Notes under the pieces: generated by a model
The model's database searches: none
Told to the model about the DNA's origin: nothing
The model's input: the letters and a program-made list of their open reading frames with translations, nothing else
NCBI GenBank assembly: GCA_026399375.1
Contig: JAPLRD010000035.1
Location: 1 to 64,000, forward strand
Length of the DNA: 64,000 nt
Direction: 5' to 3'
Source: Pseudomonadota bacterium
GTDB lineage: Bacteria; Pseudomonadota; Gammaproteobacteria; Burkholderiales; SG8-39
Position numbers and translations under genes: made by a program
Shown here: piece by piece, positions 31,914 through 43,434 of the stretch
How the letters are laid out: each line of letters opens with the position of its first letter
Position numbering within the stretch: the stretch's first letter is position 1

Positions 31914-33362
31914 TCAAAATCGCGAATTTATCGAGTCTAAGCTCTTGATTTCTAGGCATGCGGTTTGATGTCTTGCGTTCAAATCGGCACCACACAAATA
32001 GCGATGTAAGCCTTCGAAAGTAAACGTTTTTCTAGAGCGGGAAAATATTTCTCCCAGCAAGTCGTCTGCGGCAAATTCGCCGGTAATGCTGTCGAGTTCC
32101 CGCTGCGCCAGGCGCAGTTCCTCGGCGAAGAGTTCGAACCGGCCGAGTTGCTCGCCAGCCCTGGCAAGGTGCATTGCCGACTGACGCAGCGCGACCAGAT
32201 GCCGTTCACGCGCCATGAACAGGTCTTCCGCGCCCGGCTGCCAGCCGGCAATTGCCAGCAATTCGGTTCGCAGCGGTTCCACGCCGGCGCCGGTCTTTGC
32301 GGAAAGCCAAAGCGTTGTCGCTGCGTCTTTGCGCTCTGTCCCGGGTTGCATACCGGCGAGGTCGATCTTGTTATGTACGAAAACGCGCTTTGCGCTTTGC
32401 GGGAGGCGCGCGACAAGCTCCAGATCCGCGCCGGTGACGCCGGCGCGCGCGTCTACCAGCAACAGCACGATATCGGCCTTCTCGATCTCGCTCCAGGTGC
32501 GCTCTATCCCCATGCGCTCGACTTCGTCCTGCGTTTCGCGCAGTCCCGCGGTGTCGACGATATTGAGCGGCACGCCGTCGATCTGGATTGTCTGGCGCAC
32601 GCTGTCGCGCGTGGTACCAGGAACGGGGGTGACGATGGCGAGTTCCTCGCCTGCCAGGCGATTCAACAGGCTGGACTTGCCGACGTTCGGCTGTCCGGCC
32701 AGTACGACGTGCAGACCGGTTCGCAACAGGCTTCCCTGCCTGCTCTTGGCGAGCGCAGACTCTATCGCCCGCTGCAGGAGACCATGCCGCGTCTTGGCGC
32801 CGGCCCGGTCCAGGGGGTCGAGTTCCTCTTCCGGAAAGTCGAGCGTGGCCTCCACCAGCATGCGCAGCTCTATCATCTGCCGCACCAATTCCTCGACTGC
32901 GGCGGAGAACTCGCCGCGCAAAGAACGCAAGGCACAGCGTGCAGCGCCTTCCGTGGCCGCCTCGATCAGGTCGGCGACGCTTTCGGCCTGCGCCAAATCC
33001 AGTTTGTCGTTGAGAAACGCGCGCCGCGTAAATTCGCCGGGCTCGGCCGGCCGCGCTCCCAACTCAAGGCAGCGCTTGAGCAGCATCTGCATCACCACGG
33101 GGCCGCCGTGGCCCTGCAGTTCGAGGACGTCTTCGCCGGTGTAGGACTTTGGACCTGGAAAATAGAGCGCGAGGCCGTCGTCTATGGATACACCGCGGGC
33201 ATCAAGAAACTTCGTCCTGACCGCGCGGCGTGGCGCAGGGATCTTGCCCAGCAGCGCACGGACCATCGGCGCGAGCCGCCCACCCGACACCCGCACTACG
33301 CCAATACCGCCGCGCCCTGGCGCCGTGGCTATTGCCGCGATCGGGTCATCCGGCTGAGTCAC
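31914..33362 (-). CDS. mnmE: tRNA modification GTPase MnmE, with an atypical C-terminus
   Basis: The GTPase partner of MnmG in wobble-uridine modification. The N-terminal formyl-THF-binding domain ([20 protein letters not shown]), the helical domain and the inserted G domain ([14 protein letters not shown] near 225, DTAGLRET near 270, NKIDL near 335) are all normal. The family ends in a short F-C-[IV]-G-K motif whose Cys is needed for function. Here, after [10 protein letters not shown] (to about residue 442), the frame continues for 40 unrelated residues ([20 protein letters not shown] and on to SINSRF), total 482 residues. The foreign tail is AT-richer than the gene body. It could be an insertion scar or an assembly join near 32035. 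Confidence 0.92.
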   Translation of the reverse strand: MTQPDDPIAAIATAPGRGGIGVVRVSGGRLAPMVRALLGKIPAPRRAVRTKFLDARGVSIDDGLALYFPGPKSYTGEDVLELQGHGGPVVMQMLLKRCLELGARPAEPGEFTRRAFLNDKLDLAQAESVADLIEAATEGAARCALRSLRGEFSAAVEELVRQMIELRMLVEATLDFPEEELDPLDRAGAKTRHGLLQRAIESALAKSRQGSLLRTGLHVVLAGQPNVGKSSLLNRLAGEELAIVTPVPGTTRDSVRQTIQIDGVPLNIVDTAGLRETQDEVERMGIERTWSEIEKADIVLLLVDARAGVTGADLELVARLPQSAKRVFVHNKIDLAGMQPGTERKDAATTLWLSAKTGAGVEPLRTELLAIAGWQPGAEDLFMARERHLVALRQSAMHLARAGEQLGRFELFAEELRLAQRELDSITGEFAADDLLGEIFSRSRKTFTFEGLHRYLCGADLNARHQTACLEIKSLDSINSRF

Positions 33363-33441
33363 GGACTATCGCTCCTACAAGAACAAGAACGCCAACCTGA
33401 AATGTGCGTCGCTTTCAGACAGGACAACGGCGACCTGGGCG

Positions 33442-35118
33442 TCAGCGGCGTGCGAGGGGTTTTCCGCCTTCGATCATGCGGGTGATCTGCCATTGCTGCG
33501 CGATGGACAGAACGTTGTTGACTACCCAATACAGTACCAGCCCCGCAGGAAAGAAAAAGAACATGACGCCGAACGCGAACGGCATGATCTGCATGACCTT
33601 GGCTTGGACCGGATCTGGCGGCGTCGGATTCATCTTGGTTTGGAAGATCATTGTTATCATCATTACGATCGGGAGGACACCGACGGGCATGTTGATTCCA
33701 GGGATCGTGAACATCTTGTCCGGCGCCGCCAAGTCGTGGATCCAGAACCACGAAGCATGGCGCAGTTCGACGCTGGCGAGCAGCACCCAATAGAGCGAGA
33801 TGAAAACCGGAATTTGCACAAGGATGGGCAGGCAGCCGCCCAAAGGATTGATCTTCTCGGTTTTGTACAACTCCATCATGGCCTGGTTCAGGCGCGCCCT
33901 GTCGTTGCCGTACTGCTCGCGCAGTTTCGTCATCCTCGGAGTCACCAGCTTCATCTTTGCCATGGACTTGTAGCTGGCGGCGGAAAGCGGGAAGAAGACC
34001 GCCTTGATCAGCACCGTGAGCAGAATGATGGCCACACCCCAGTTGGCCACCCATTTGTACAGGAACTGCAGCAGCCAGAACAACGGGGCCGCAACCACGG
34101 TCAGCCAGCCGTAATCGACCACCAGATCAAGCCCGGGGGCGATGCTCTTCAGCGCGTCCTGCTCCTGCGGCCCGGCATAAAGCGAAGCTGAGACGCTGCC
34201 GCTGGCCTTGGGCGCAATCGCTGCCACCGGAACGATCACGCCGACGGAATAAAGGTTGTCTTCCAGTCGTTTCGCGTAATACTCGCGCTGCCCCTTTTCG
34301 CCCGGCAGCCAGGCGCTGACGAAGTAGTGCTGCAGCATCGCTATCCAACCGTTGTCGGTGGGTTTCGCGACGGCGGCCTTGCCCTTATCCAGGTCGCCAA
34401 ACGCGAGTTTCTGAAATTTTTCCTCTTCGGTATAGATCGCCGCGCCGGTGTAAGTGTTGACCATAGCGCTGTCACCCGGGGGCGCCTTGCCGTCGCGCAA
34501 CAACTGAAAATAGGCGTGGGCGGTGATGGGTGCGGCGCTGCCATTGACCAGTTCGTGGCTGACATCGATGACGTAGCTGGAGCGATGAAAGGTGAGTGTC
34601 TTAGCGGTTTTCACGCCTTCCGGTCCTGGCGCCTCCAGCCGCACCTGCAGCTTTTCCTGGCCATCTGTGAGCGCATACTCTCTTGCATTGGCGCTGTAGG
34701 TGGTCTTGTGCGTTGGAAGTCCGGGGCCGACCAAACCGCTCTGCGCAGCATAGTGATGCTCCGGCGTCAGCAGCACAAAATTGAGCTTTTCGTCCAGGGT
34801 GTCTTTCTGCTTCAGAAACTCCAGGCGCACGATATCGCCGCCGCGCAGATCGATATCCGCGACCAGGTAATCCGTCTTTACCTTGAGTCTTTCGCTCTGG
34901 GCCGGCGCCGCCGAACTCGGGGGAATCGCCTCGCCCGGCTTCGCTTGCGCTGAAGGTGTCACAGGCGCGGGCGCGCTCGGGCTGGGGACGGCCACCTGCG
35001 CCGGGTTTTGTTTTGCGATCGTCTGCGGCGGTGGCCGGTTCTCCTTCTGCCACGCATCCCAAAGGAGTAGGAGGGAAAACGAGAACACGAAAAACAGGAT
35101 CAGGCGTTGCGTATCCAT
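33442..35118 (-). CDS. yidC: Membrane protein insertase YidC
   Basis: The 558-residue Oxa1-type insertase of Gram-negative bacteria. It has an N-terminal membrane anchor (LILFFVFSFSLLLLWDAW), a Pro/Ala-rich linker, a large periplasmic beta-domain to about residue 340, then the conserved core of five helices (FPLSAASYKSMAKMKLVTPR near 375; NPLGGCLPILVQIPVFISLY near 425) and the C-terminal segment SIAQQWQITRMIE. The start codon lies six bases after the yidD stop. It belongs to the rpmH-rnpA-yidD-yidC-mnmE cluster typical of the origin region. Confidence 0.96.
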   Translation of the reverse strand: MDTQRLILFFVFSFSLLLLWDAWQKENRPPPQTIAKQNPAQVAVPSPSAPAPVTPSAQAKPGEAIPPSSAAPAQSERLKVKTDYLVADIDLRGGDIVRLEFLKQKDTLDEKLNFVLLTPEHHYAAQSGLVGPGLPTHKTTYSANAREYALTDGQEKLQVRLEAPGPEGVKTAKTLTFHRSSYVIDVSHELVNGSAAPITAHAYFQLLRDGKAPPGDSAMVNTYTGAAIYTEEEKFQKLAFGDLDKGKAAVAKPTDNGWIAMLQHYFVSAWLPGEKGQREYYAKRLEDNLYSVGVIVPVAAIAPKASGSVSASLYAGPQEQDALKSIAPGLDLVVDYGWLTVVAAPLFWLLQFLYKWVANWGVAIILLTVLIKAVFFPLSAASYKSMAKMKLVTPRMTKLREQYGNDRARLNQAMMELYKTEKINPLGGCLPILVQIPVFISLYWVLLASVELRHASWFWIHDLAAPDKMFTIPGINMPVGVLPIVMMITMIFQTKMNPTPPDPVQAKVMQIMPFAFGVMFFFFPAGLVLYWVVNNVLSIAQQWQITRMIEGGKPLARR

Positions 35119-35124
35119 AGAGGC

Positions 35125-35334
35125 TCAGGGAACTGGGTCATAACCACCGGGGTGCCAGGGGTGACAGCGTGCAATGCGCTTGAGCGCAAGCCAGCCACCA
35201 TGAATGGCACCATGTTTGTCGATCGCTTCAGCGGCAAACTCCGAGCAGGAGGGAAAAAAGCGGCAACTGGGTCCGAGCAGCGGGCTCAAACAGTAACGAT
35301 ACGCTTTGATCAAGGCCAGGAGAAGCTTGCTCAT
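35125..35334 (-). CDS. yidD: Membrane protein insertion efficiency factor YidD
   Basis: A 69-residue protein. The family pattern [20 protein letters not shown] (near residue 12) and the tail [13 protein letters not shown] are diagnostic. ATGs at 35340 and 35334 are both possible; 35334 places the AGGA motif nine bases upstream. It lies between rnpA (11 bases) and yidC (6 bases). Confidence 0.92.
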   Translation of the reverse strand: MSKLLLALIKAYRYCLSPLLGPSCRFFPSCSEFAAEAIDKHGAIHGGWLALKRIARCHPWHPGGYDPVP

Positions 35335-35345
35335 TACCATACTTC

Positions 35346-35699
35346 CTACCCCGCGTCGGTCCTGCACCAGGCTTCTAGCAGTTTCTTGATCTCGACGCTG
35401 CTTGGCGCGCCTGGTTGGGGGTTTCGCGCTCTGATTATATAGTCGCGTTGCTGCAGCTTGGGCTGCAGCAGGCGGAAGGCTTCGCGCGCCAGACGCCGGA
35501 AGCGGTTGCGGTCCACCGCTCGCGGCCAAGCGTGCCGGCCTGCGATTACGCCCAAGCGCGGACAACTGTCGTTGGGCACGGAGTGCAGTTTCAGGCTGCC
35601 CGCGCCTGTGGCGCGAGCGCGTGCTAGCACTGAGGTGATCTGGGCCTTGCGGCGCAGCCGGCGCTCCCTGGGAAAACCGTACTGGGAGCTAGACCTCAA
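35346..35699 (-). CDS. rnpA: Ribonuclease P protein component
   Basis: The protein cofactor of RNase P, which matures tRNA 5' ends. The RNR motif is seen as [16 protein letters not shown] (near residue 65), preceded by [13 protein letters not shown]. No ATG exists in frame at the right place. TTG at 35699-35697, overlapping the rpmH stop (TTGA), gives 117 residues, the usual length. Longer in-frame extensions run antiparallel to nothing but overlap rpmH, so they are unlikely. The start therefore remains a judgement. Confidence 0.85.
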   Translation of the reverse strand: MRSSSQYGFPRERRLRRKAQITSVLARARATGAGSLKLHSVPNDSCPRLGVIAGRHAWPRAVDRNRFRRLAREAFRLLQPKLQQRDYIIRARNPQPGAPSSVEIKKLLEAWCRTDAG

Positions 35700-35830
35700 A
35701 CCGAAAGGCGGGCTCGGCCTCGCGCCCGGCGAGCGCGAATGACCGCGCGACCGCCGCGGGTACGCATGCGCACAAGAAAGCCGTGGGTGCGTTTCCTGCG
35801 AATTACGGAGGGCTGATAAGTGCGCTTCAT
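35696..35830 (-). CDS. rpmH: 50S ribosomal protein L34
   Basis: The 44-residue basic ribosomal protein, too short for most open-frame lists but unmistakable: [20 protein letters not shown] at the start and ARGRARLSV at the end. It is the first gene of the rpmH-rnpA-yidD-yidC-mnmE cluster, driven by the promoter at 35866-35895 and divergent from dnaA. Confidence 0.97.
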   Translation of the reverse strand: MKRTYQPSVIRRKRTHGFLVRMRTRGGRAVIRARRARGRARLSV

Positions 35831-35865
35831 TTTGGAATTCTTTCTTGCTTACGACAGAACCAAGC

Positions 35866-35895
35866 ATTTAACCTCAGTTTGGCATTTGCTGTCAA
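35866..35895 (-). promoter_or_regulatory. sigma70 promoter of rpmH-rnpA
   Basis: On the minus strand a perfect -35 TTGACA (35895-35890) and -10 TTAAAT (35871-35866) are spaced 18 bases apart. The predicted start near 35859 leaves a 29-base leader before rpmH. Confidence 0.75.
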
Positions 35896-35926
35896 TGACG
35901 CTATGGGGCCTGGATGAATAAATGCC

Positions 35927-35957
35927 TGTGGATAACTTCGCCGTGAAGGACTAAAAT
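35927..35957 (+). promoter_or_regulatory. DnaA box overlapping a candidate dnaA promoter
   Basis: TGTGGATAA at 35927-35935 is a perfect DnaA box (reverse complement TTATCCACA). A -10-like TAAAAT lies at 35952-35957, and its -35 window (35929-35934) falls inside the box. This is the layout expected for autorepression of dnaA. The -35 itself is poor, so the promoter call is tentative; the box is firm. Confidence 0.6.
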
Positions 35958-36011
35958 ACGTGCTGGTTTCCATCACTTATTCCAAGTTTCTTTACTCTTT
36001 AAAACAGGGCT

Positions 36012-37269
36012 ATGGAAAGATTCTGGCTTTCCTGCCTGAGCCGCTTAGAAAATGAGCTCCCGGCACAGCAGTTCAATACCTGGATCAAGCCCCTCCGACT
36101 CGACAGCAAGACGCCTTCCGGGCAGCTTGCTATCCTAGCGCCGAACCGCTTCGTCCTGGACTGGATCAAAAACCGCTACCTCGCCCGCATCGAGGCGATG
36201 GCGGCCGAGTATTTTTCCTCGCCCATCCGCGTCAGCCTGGCGATGAGCAAGACCGAGTCTTCCGCGCCAGGTCCCGCCACGAATCCTGCGGCCGCAGCAT
36301 ATATACCAACTGGCGCGCGCCGCCGGACTGCAGGTATCCGAACATCCCGGCACATCCTACAATCCACTATTCGTCTACGGCGGGGTGGGTTTGGGCAAGA
36401 CCCACCTTATACATGCTGTCGGCAACAACGTCCTCGCGCAACACCCTACGGCGAAAGTCCGCTATCTGCATGCTGCCCAGTACATCTCGGACGTGGTGCG
36501 GGCCTACCACCAGAAATCCTTCGACGATTTCAAGCGCTATTACCATTCGCTCGATCTGCTGCTGATCGACGACATTCAGTTCTTCAGCGGCAAGGATAGA
36601 ACCCAGGAAGAATTCTTTTATGCCTTCAACGCGCTGATCGAGGCACATAAGCAGGTAATCATTACCTGCGACACCTATCCCAAGGACATCAGCGGCATAG
36701 AAGAGCGCCTGAAATCGCGCTTTTCCTGGGGCCTTTCGGTCGGCATTGAACCGCCTGAGCAGGAGATGCGCGTGGCCATCGTACTGAAGAAGGCAGAAGC
36801 CATCTCGGTGCGATTGAATGAGGAAGTGGCCTTCTTCATCGCCAAACATATCCGTTCCAATGTGCGCGAACTCGAAGGCGCGCTGAAAAGCGTGGTCGCG
36901 TTTTCTCGTTTCAACGGCAAGGACATATCCCTCGACTTGGCCAAGGAAGCGCTTAAGGATCTCCTGTCGGTGCAGAATCGGCAGATTTCCATCGATAATA
37001 TCCAGAAGACGGTGGCAGACTTTTACAAGATCAAGATCTCCGACATGCACTCAAAGAAGCGCAGTCGTAACGTGGCCCGGCCGCGCCAGATGGCGATGGC
37101 GCTGGCTAAGGACCTGACCCAGCATAGCCTGCCGGACATAGGCGACGCTTTTGGCAACCGCGATCACACGACGGTGCTTCACGCCTGCCGCATGATTGCG
37201 TCTTTGCGCGAGAAACATACCGAGATCAATCACGATTATCACGTATTGGAACAGGTGCTCAAAGGATGA
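36012..37269 (+). CDS. dnaA: Chromosomal replication initiator DnaA, interrupted by a deletion/frameshift
   Basis: The initiator ATPase. Residues 1-96 ([20 protein letters not shown] and the domain I/II linker ending PAAAAY) are in one frame. From about 36307 the sequence [20 protein letters not shown], the P-loop [26 protein letters not shown], the arginine-finger region, and domain IV with its DNA-binding signature [14 protein letters not shown] continue in another frame to 37269. The conserved start of domain III (FTFDxFVxGKxN in homologues) is missing. Frame arithmetic requires that the lost piece be 2 modulo 3 nucleotides. Unrepaired, translation from 36012 leaves the family sequence and stops at 36599. 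An intact DnaA should be essential, so this looks like an assembly or real deletion defect. Confidence 0.92.
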
Positions 37270-37467
37270 CAAAGTTAGGGAACAAGTCAGTGACTTCCTG
37301 TGGATTATTCGATAATTTTCAGGATTCTAGAAAGAACCCACAAACAATAAAAAAAGGCCCACAGGCTTGTACAGACGAAAAAGCTGTTGCAGAAGCATGA
37401 ATACAAATGAAAATGCAGAGATATCCACGGAAACAGGCCGCATTATCATCATTATCAGGAAAATATA
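37270..37467. other. AT-rich dnaA-dnaN spacer, possible part of oriC
   Basis: This 198-base stretch is much richer in A and T than its surroundings. It contains one near-perfect DnaA box (TGTGGATTA at 37299-37307), a weaker one (ATATCCACG at 37421-37429), and AT-rich runs (37340-37353 and 37440-37467) that could unwind. With the box upstream of dnaA it may make up a bipartite origin. No gene is seen. AGGAAA at 37455-37460 is the ribosome-binding site of dnaN. Confidence 0.45.
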
Positions 37468-38571
37468 ATGAATACTATAAAGATAAATAGGGAGACCCTA
37501 CTGGAGCCGCTTTATGCTGTTTCCGGAATAATCGAACGGCGCCATACCCTCCCCATCCTTTCCAACGTCCTGCTGGAGCGCAAGGGCAACGAAATAACCA
37601 TCGTTGCCACGGACATTGAGATTCAAATATCTGCCCGGACCGTTTGCGATAATCCGGGGGACGAAAAAGCGATCACGGTCGGAGCGAGAAAATTGCTCGA
37701 TATTCTGCGCGCGTTGCCCGAACAGTCAGAGGTAACCCTGGCTCTGCAGGAAAAGAAACTTCAGGTCAAAGCCGCCAAGAGCCGCTTCAATCTGCAAACC
37801 CTGCCGGCAGAGGATTTTCCTAAATTATCGCTCGCCGAGGGCGCCAGCACAAAAATGACGCTGCAGCAGAAGGTGCTGAAGGAATTGTTTCTTTCAGTGC
37901 AGTATGCCATGGCGCAGCAGGATATTCGCTACTACCTGAACGGCCTTTTGCTTGTTACCGGTGGAGATAAAATCACCGTAGTGGCCACGGACGGCCACCG
38001 TCTGGCGCTCGCGAGTGCTGCGCACAAGACGGAAGGCACGCAGGAGGTGATTCTGCCGCGCAAGACCATCCTGGAATTGTCCAAACTCATGTCCGACAGC
38101 GACGACCCGGTAGAAGTGGAATTGTCGCCTACCCAGGCGCGCTTTTCCTTCGGCGGCATAGTTTTGATCTCGAAACTCGTAGACGGAAAGTTTCCCGATT
38201 ACACCCGGGTCATTCCGACCACGCACAACAAAAAATTATTGCTCAATCGAGTGGTCCTGCTGCAGGCATTGCAGCGCGCAGCCATTCTTACTAACGAAAA
38301 ATTCAAGGGTGTGCGCTGGGTACTGGTCGATGGCAGCCTGAAGATCATTTGTAGCAACAACGAGCAGGAAGAGGCGCAGGAGGAACTCGACGTCGACTAT
38401 GCAGGAGATGCCCTGGATATAGGATTCAACGTCAATTATCTGCAGGACGTGCTCAACAACCTCGACTGCGAGCAGGTCGAGTGCGCTTTGGGCGACGCCA
38501 ACTCGAGCGCCCTGATTACCGTTCCCGGAAACGACAATTTCAAATACGTCGTCATGCCGATGCGCATTTGA
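37468..38571 (+). CDS. dnaN: DNA polymerase III beta subunit (sliding clamp)
   Basis: The 367-residue clamp that tethers Pol III to DNA. Three repeated clamp domains are recognisable. The opening NRETLLEPLYAVSGIIERRH, the central FPDYTRVIPTTHNKKLLLNR and the terminal FKYVVMPMRI are family hallmarks. It follows dnaA on the same strand and is separated by the AT-rich spacer. Confidence 0.97.
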   Translation: MNTIKINRETLLEPLYAVSGIIERRHTLPILSNVLLERKGNEITIVATDIEIQISARTVCDNPGDEKAITVGARKLLDILRALPEQSEVTLALQEKKLQVKAAKSRFNLQTLPAEDFPKLSLAEGASTKMTLQQKVLKELFLSVQYAMAQQDIRYYLNGLLLVTGGDKITVVATDGHRLALASAAHKTEGTQEVILPRKTILELSKLMSDSDDPVEVELSPTQARFSFGGIVLISKLVDGKFPDYTRVIPTTHNKKLLLNRVVLLQALQRAAILTNEKFKGVRWVLVDGSLKIICSNNEQEEAQEELDVDYAGDALDIGFNVNYLQDVLNNLDCEQVECALGDANSSALITVPGNDNFKYVVMPMRI

Positions 38572-38609
38572 ACGATACAGGCAGAAGTAGCCAATTTTTT
38601 ACACCTTGA

Positions 38610-41063
<2,454 letters not shown>

Positions 41064-41100
41064 CCGGCTTCACCGCGGCAAAGCCCGGATCACGCCGGTG

Positions 41101-42237
41101 TCAGACGATGTTCAGGTGCTCAATGCCGGCGCTGATGTCGCGGTTCTTCGATTCCTTGCCGTGCAGTTTGATGTTGAGGCGCAGGTCGTTGACCGAGTCG
41201 GCGTTGCGTAAGGCGTCCTCGTAGCTGATCTTGCCTTCCTCATACAGATCGAACAGGGCTTGGTCGAAGGTCTGCATGCCCAGTTCGCGCGATTTCTTCA
41301 TGATTTCCTTGATCTCGTGCACCTCACCCTTGAAGATCAGGTCGGCTATCAGCGGCGAGTTGAGCATGATCTCGATCGCGGCGGCGCGCCCCTTGCCCTC
41401 CTTCAGCGGGATCAACCGCTGTGATACCAGCGCCTTGAGGTTGAGCGAGAGATCCATCAGCAATTGCGCGCGACGCTCCTCGGGAAAGAAGTTGACGATG
41501 CGATCCAGCGCTTGGTTGGCGCTGTTGGCGTGCAGGGTTCCCATGCACAAGTGGCCGGTTTCGGCAAAGGCCACCGCGTGTTCCATTGTCTCGCGCGAGC
41601 GGATTTCGCCGATCAGGATCACGTCCGGGGCCTGGCGCAGGGTGTTGTGCAGCGCGGCCTCCCAGGAGGCGGTGTCCACTCCGACCTCGCGCTGCGTAAT
41701 CAGACAGTTGACGTGCGGGTGCACGTACTCCACCGGGTCCTCTATGGTGATGATGTGGCCGTAACTGTTGTGGTTGCGGTAGCCGATCATCGCCGCGAGC
41801 GTGGTCGACTTGCCCGAACCGGTTCCACCCACCATGATCACCAGGCCGCGCTTGTTCATGACCACGTCTTTCAGCACCGGCGGCAGTCCCAGGTCCTCGA
41901 ACTTGGGAATCGACGTTGTGATTGTGCGCAGCACCATGCCGATCTTGCCCTGCTGCACAAAGCAATTGACGCGGAATCTGCCGATCCCCGCGGGGGCGAT
42001 GGCGAAGTTGCACTCCTTGGTTGCCTCGAATTCGGCCGCCTGCTTGTCGTTCATGATCGCGCGCACCAGGTCGGCGGTGTGCTGTCCGGTAAGTTTTTGA
42101 TCCATGACCGGCGTCATTTTTCCGTCCAGTTTCATCGCCGGCGGAAAATCGGCGGTAATGAACAAATCGGATCCCTTCTTGCTCAGCATCAGCCGCAAGA
42201 GGTCGTACATGAATTTTGTTGACTGGCCGCTATCCAT
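41101..42237 (-). CDS. pilU: Type IV pilus retraction ATPase PilU
   Basis: A 378-residue hexameric ATPase of the PilT/VirB11 family. Walker A is GGTGSGKSTTLAAMI (near residue 135), the Asp box TIEDPVEYVHPH (near 165), Walker B VILIGEIRSRETM (near 205) and the His box TGHLCMGTLHANSAN (near 230). PilU-type features are the opening MYDLLRLMLSKKGSDLFITA and the C-terminal extension NIKLHGKES. It supports PilT-driven retraction and twitching. It is downstream of pilT on the same strand with a 52-base gap. Confidence 0.95.
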   Translation of the reverse strand: MDSGQSTKFMYDLLRLMLSKKGSDLFITADFPPAMKLDGKMTPVMDQKLTGQHTADLVRAIMNDKQAAEFEATKECNFAIAPAGIGRFRVNCFVQQGKIGMVLRTITTSIPKFEDLGLPPVLKDVVMNKRGLVIMVGGTGSGKSTTLAAMIGYRNHNSYGHIITIEDPVEYVHPHVNCLITQREVGVDTASWEAALHNTLRQAPDVILIGEIRSRETMEHAVAFAETGHLCMGTLHANSANQALDRIVNFFPEERRAQLLMDLSLNLKALVSQRLIPLKEGKGRAAAIEIMLNSPLIADLIFKGEVHEIKEIMKKSRELGMQTFDQALFDLYEEGKISYEDALRNADSVNDLRLNIKLHGKESKNRDISAGIEHLNIV

Positions 42238-42289
42238 CGCTCACCTCACTCGCAAATTCGTCCAAACAGGCCCGCTATTTTATGCAACT

Positions 42290-43333
42290 CTAGCCGGGGA
42301 AGGTATCTTTATTGGCGGCCTTGCTGCGCGCTTCGGCGATTGAAATCACGCCCTTTTTCACCAATTCCTGCAGATCTTGATCCAGCGTTTTCATGCCAAA
42401 CTGCTGGCCCGTCTGGATGGCCGAGTACATCTGCGCGATCTTGGCCTCGCGGATCAGGTTGTTGATGGCCGGCGTGCCGATCATGATTTCGTGCGCAGCA
42501 ACCCGTCCCGCACCGTCCTTGGTTTTCAGCAGCGTTTGCGAAATGATCGCCTTCAGCGAAGTGGAGATCATCGCTCGTATCATGTCTTTTTCCGCCGCGG
42601 GGAACACGTCAACGATACGGTCGATGGTCTTCGCGGCCGAACTGGTGTGCAGCGTGCCAAAAACGAGGTGGCCCGTTTCCGCGCCGGACAGCGCCAGACG
42701 GATGGTCTCAAGGTCGCGCATTTCGCCCACCAGAATCACGTCCGGGTCCTGGCGCAGCGCCGAACGCAGCGCATTGTTGAACGAAAGCGTGTGCGGTCCA
42801 ACCTCGCGCTGGTTGATCAGGCATTTTTTCGATTCGTGCACGAATTCGATCGGATCCTCGATAGTGAGGATGTGCCCTTCCTCGGTTTCGTTCTTGTGAT
42901 TGACCATCGCCGCCAGCGTGGTCGATTTGCCCGAGCCGGTCGGCCCAGTAACCAGCACTACGCCCCGCGGCTGGTCCGCGATAGATTCAAATATCTTGGG
43001 GCACTTCAGGTCGGCGAGCGACAGAATCTTCGACGGAATGGTCCGCATAACGGCGCCTGCGCCGCGGTTTTGCACGAACGCGTTGACGCGGAATCGCGCG
43101 AGCCCGGGGATGGCGAAGGAGAAGTCGCATTCGAGGTTTTCCTCGTAGAACTTGCGCTGGCCGTCGTTCATGATGTCATAAATCATGCCGTGGACATCTT
43201 TGTGGTCCATCGCCGGCAAATTGATGCGCTTGATGTCGCCGTGCACGCGGATCATCGGCGGCAGGCCGGACGAAAGGTGCAGGTCGGATGCCTTGTTCTT
43301 GACCACGAAGGCAAGCAGTTCAGAGATATCCAT
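42290..43333 (-). CDS. pilT: Type IV pilus retraction ATPase PilT
   Basis: The 347-residue main retraction motor. The opening MDISELLAFVVKNKASDLHL, Walker A GPTGSGKSTTLAAMV (near 130), Asp box TIEDPIEFVHES, Walker B VILVGEMRDLETI (near 200), His box TGHLVFGTLHTSSAAKTIDR and the AIRNLIRE-like segment TPAINNLIREAKIAQMYSAI are all present. GGAG lies nine bases before the ATG. It is divergent from yggS across 101 bases. Confidence 0.96.
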   Translation of the reverse strand: MDISELLAFVVKNKASDLHLSSGLPPMIRVHGDIKRINLPAMDHKDVHGMIYDIMNDGQRKFYEENLECDFSFAIPGLARFRVNAFVQNRGAGAVMRTIPSKILSLADLKCPKIFESIADQPRGVVLVTGPTGSGKSTTLAAMVNHKNETEEGHILTIEDPIEFVHESKKCLINQREVGPHTLSFNNALRSALRQDPDVILVGEMRDLETIRLALSGAETGHLVFGTLHTSSAAKTIDRIVDVFPAAEKDMIRAMISTSLKAIISQTLLKTKDGAGRVAAHEIMIGTPAINNLIREAKIAQMYSAIQTGQQFGMKTLDQDLQELVKKGVISIAEARSKAANKDTFPG

Positions 43334-43434
43334 CTATAATCGCTCCATGCTAAACGATGCGCCAGGCGGGAACGCAGCCGACCGAGTGAGAGCGATTTGT
43401 CGCCGGTTTCCCGCGCTCACGCCCGCGGCAAATT

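Noticed and set aside
31890-32040. Complete insertion sequence at the end of mnmE
   Set aside because: No transposase frame and no paired terminal repeats are visible. At most it is a scar, so it is reported only as a finding.
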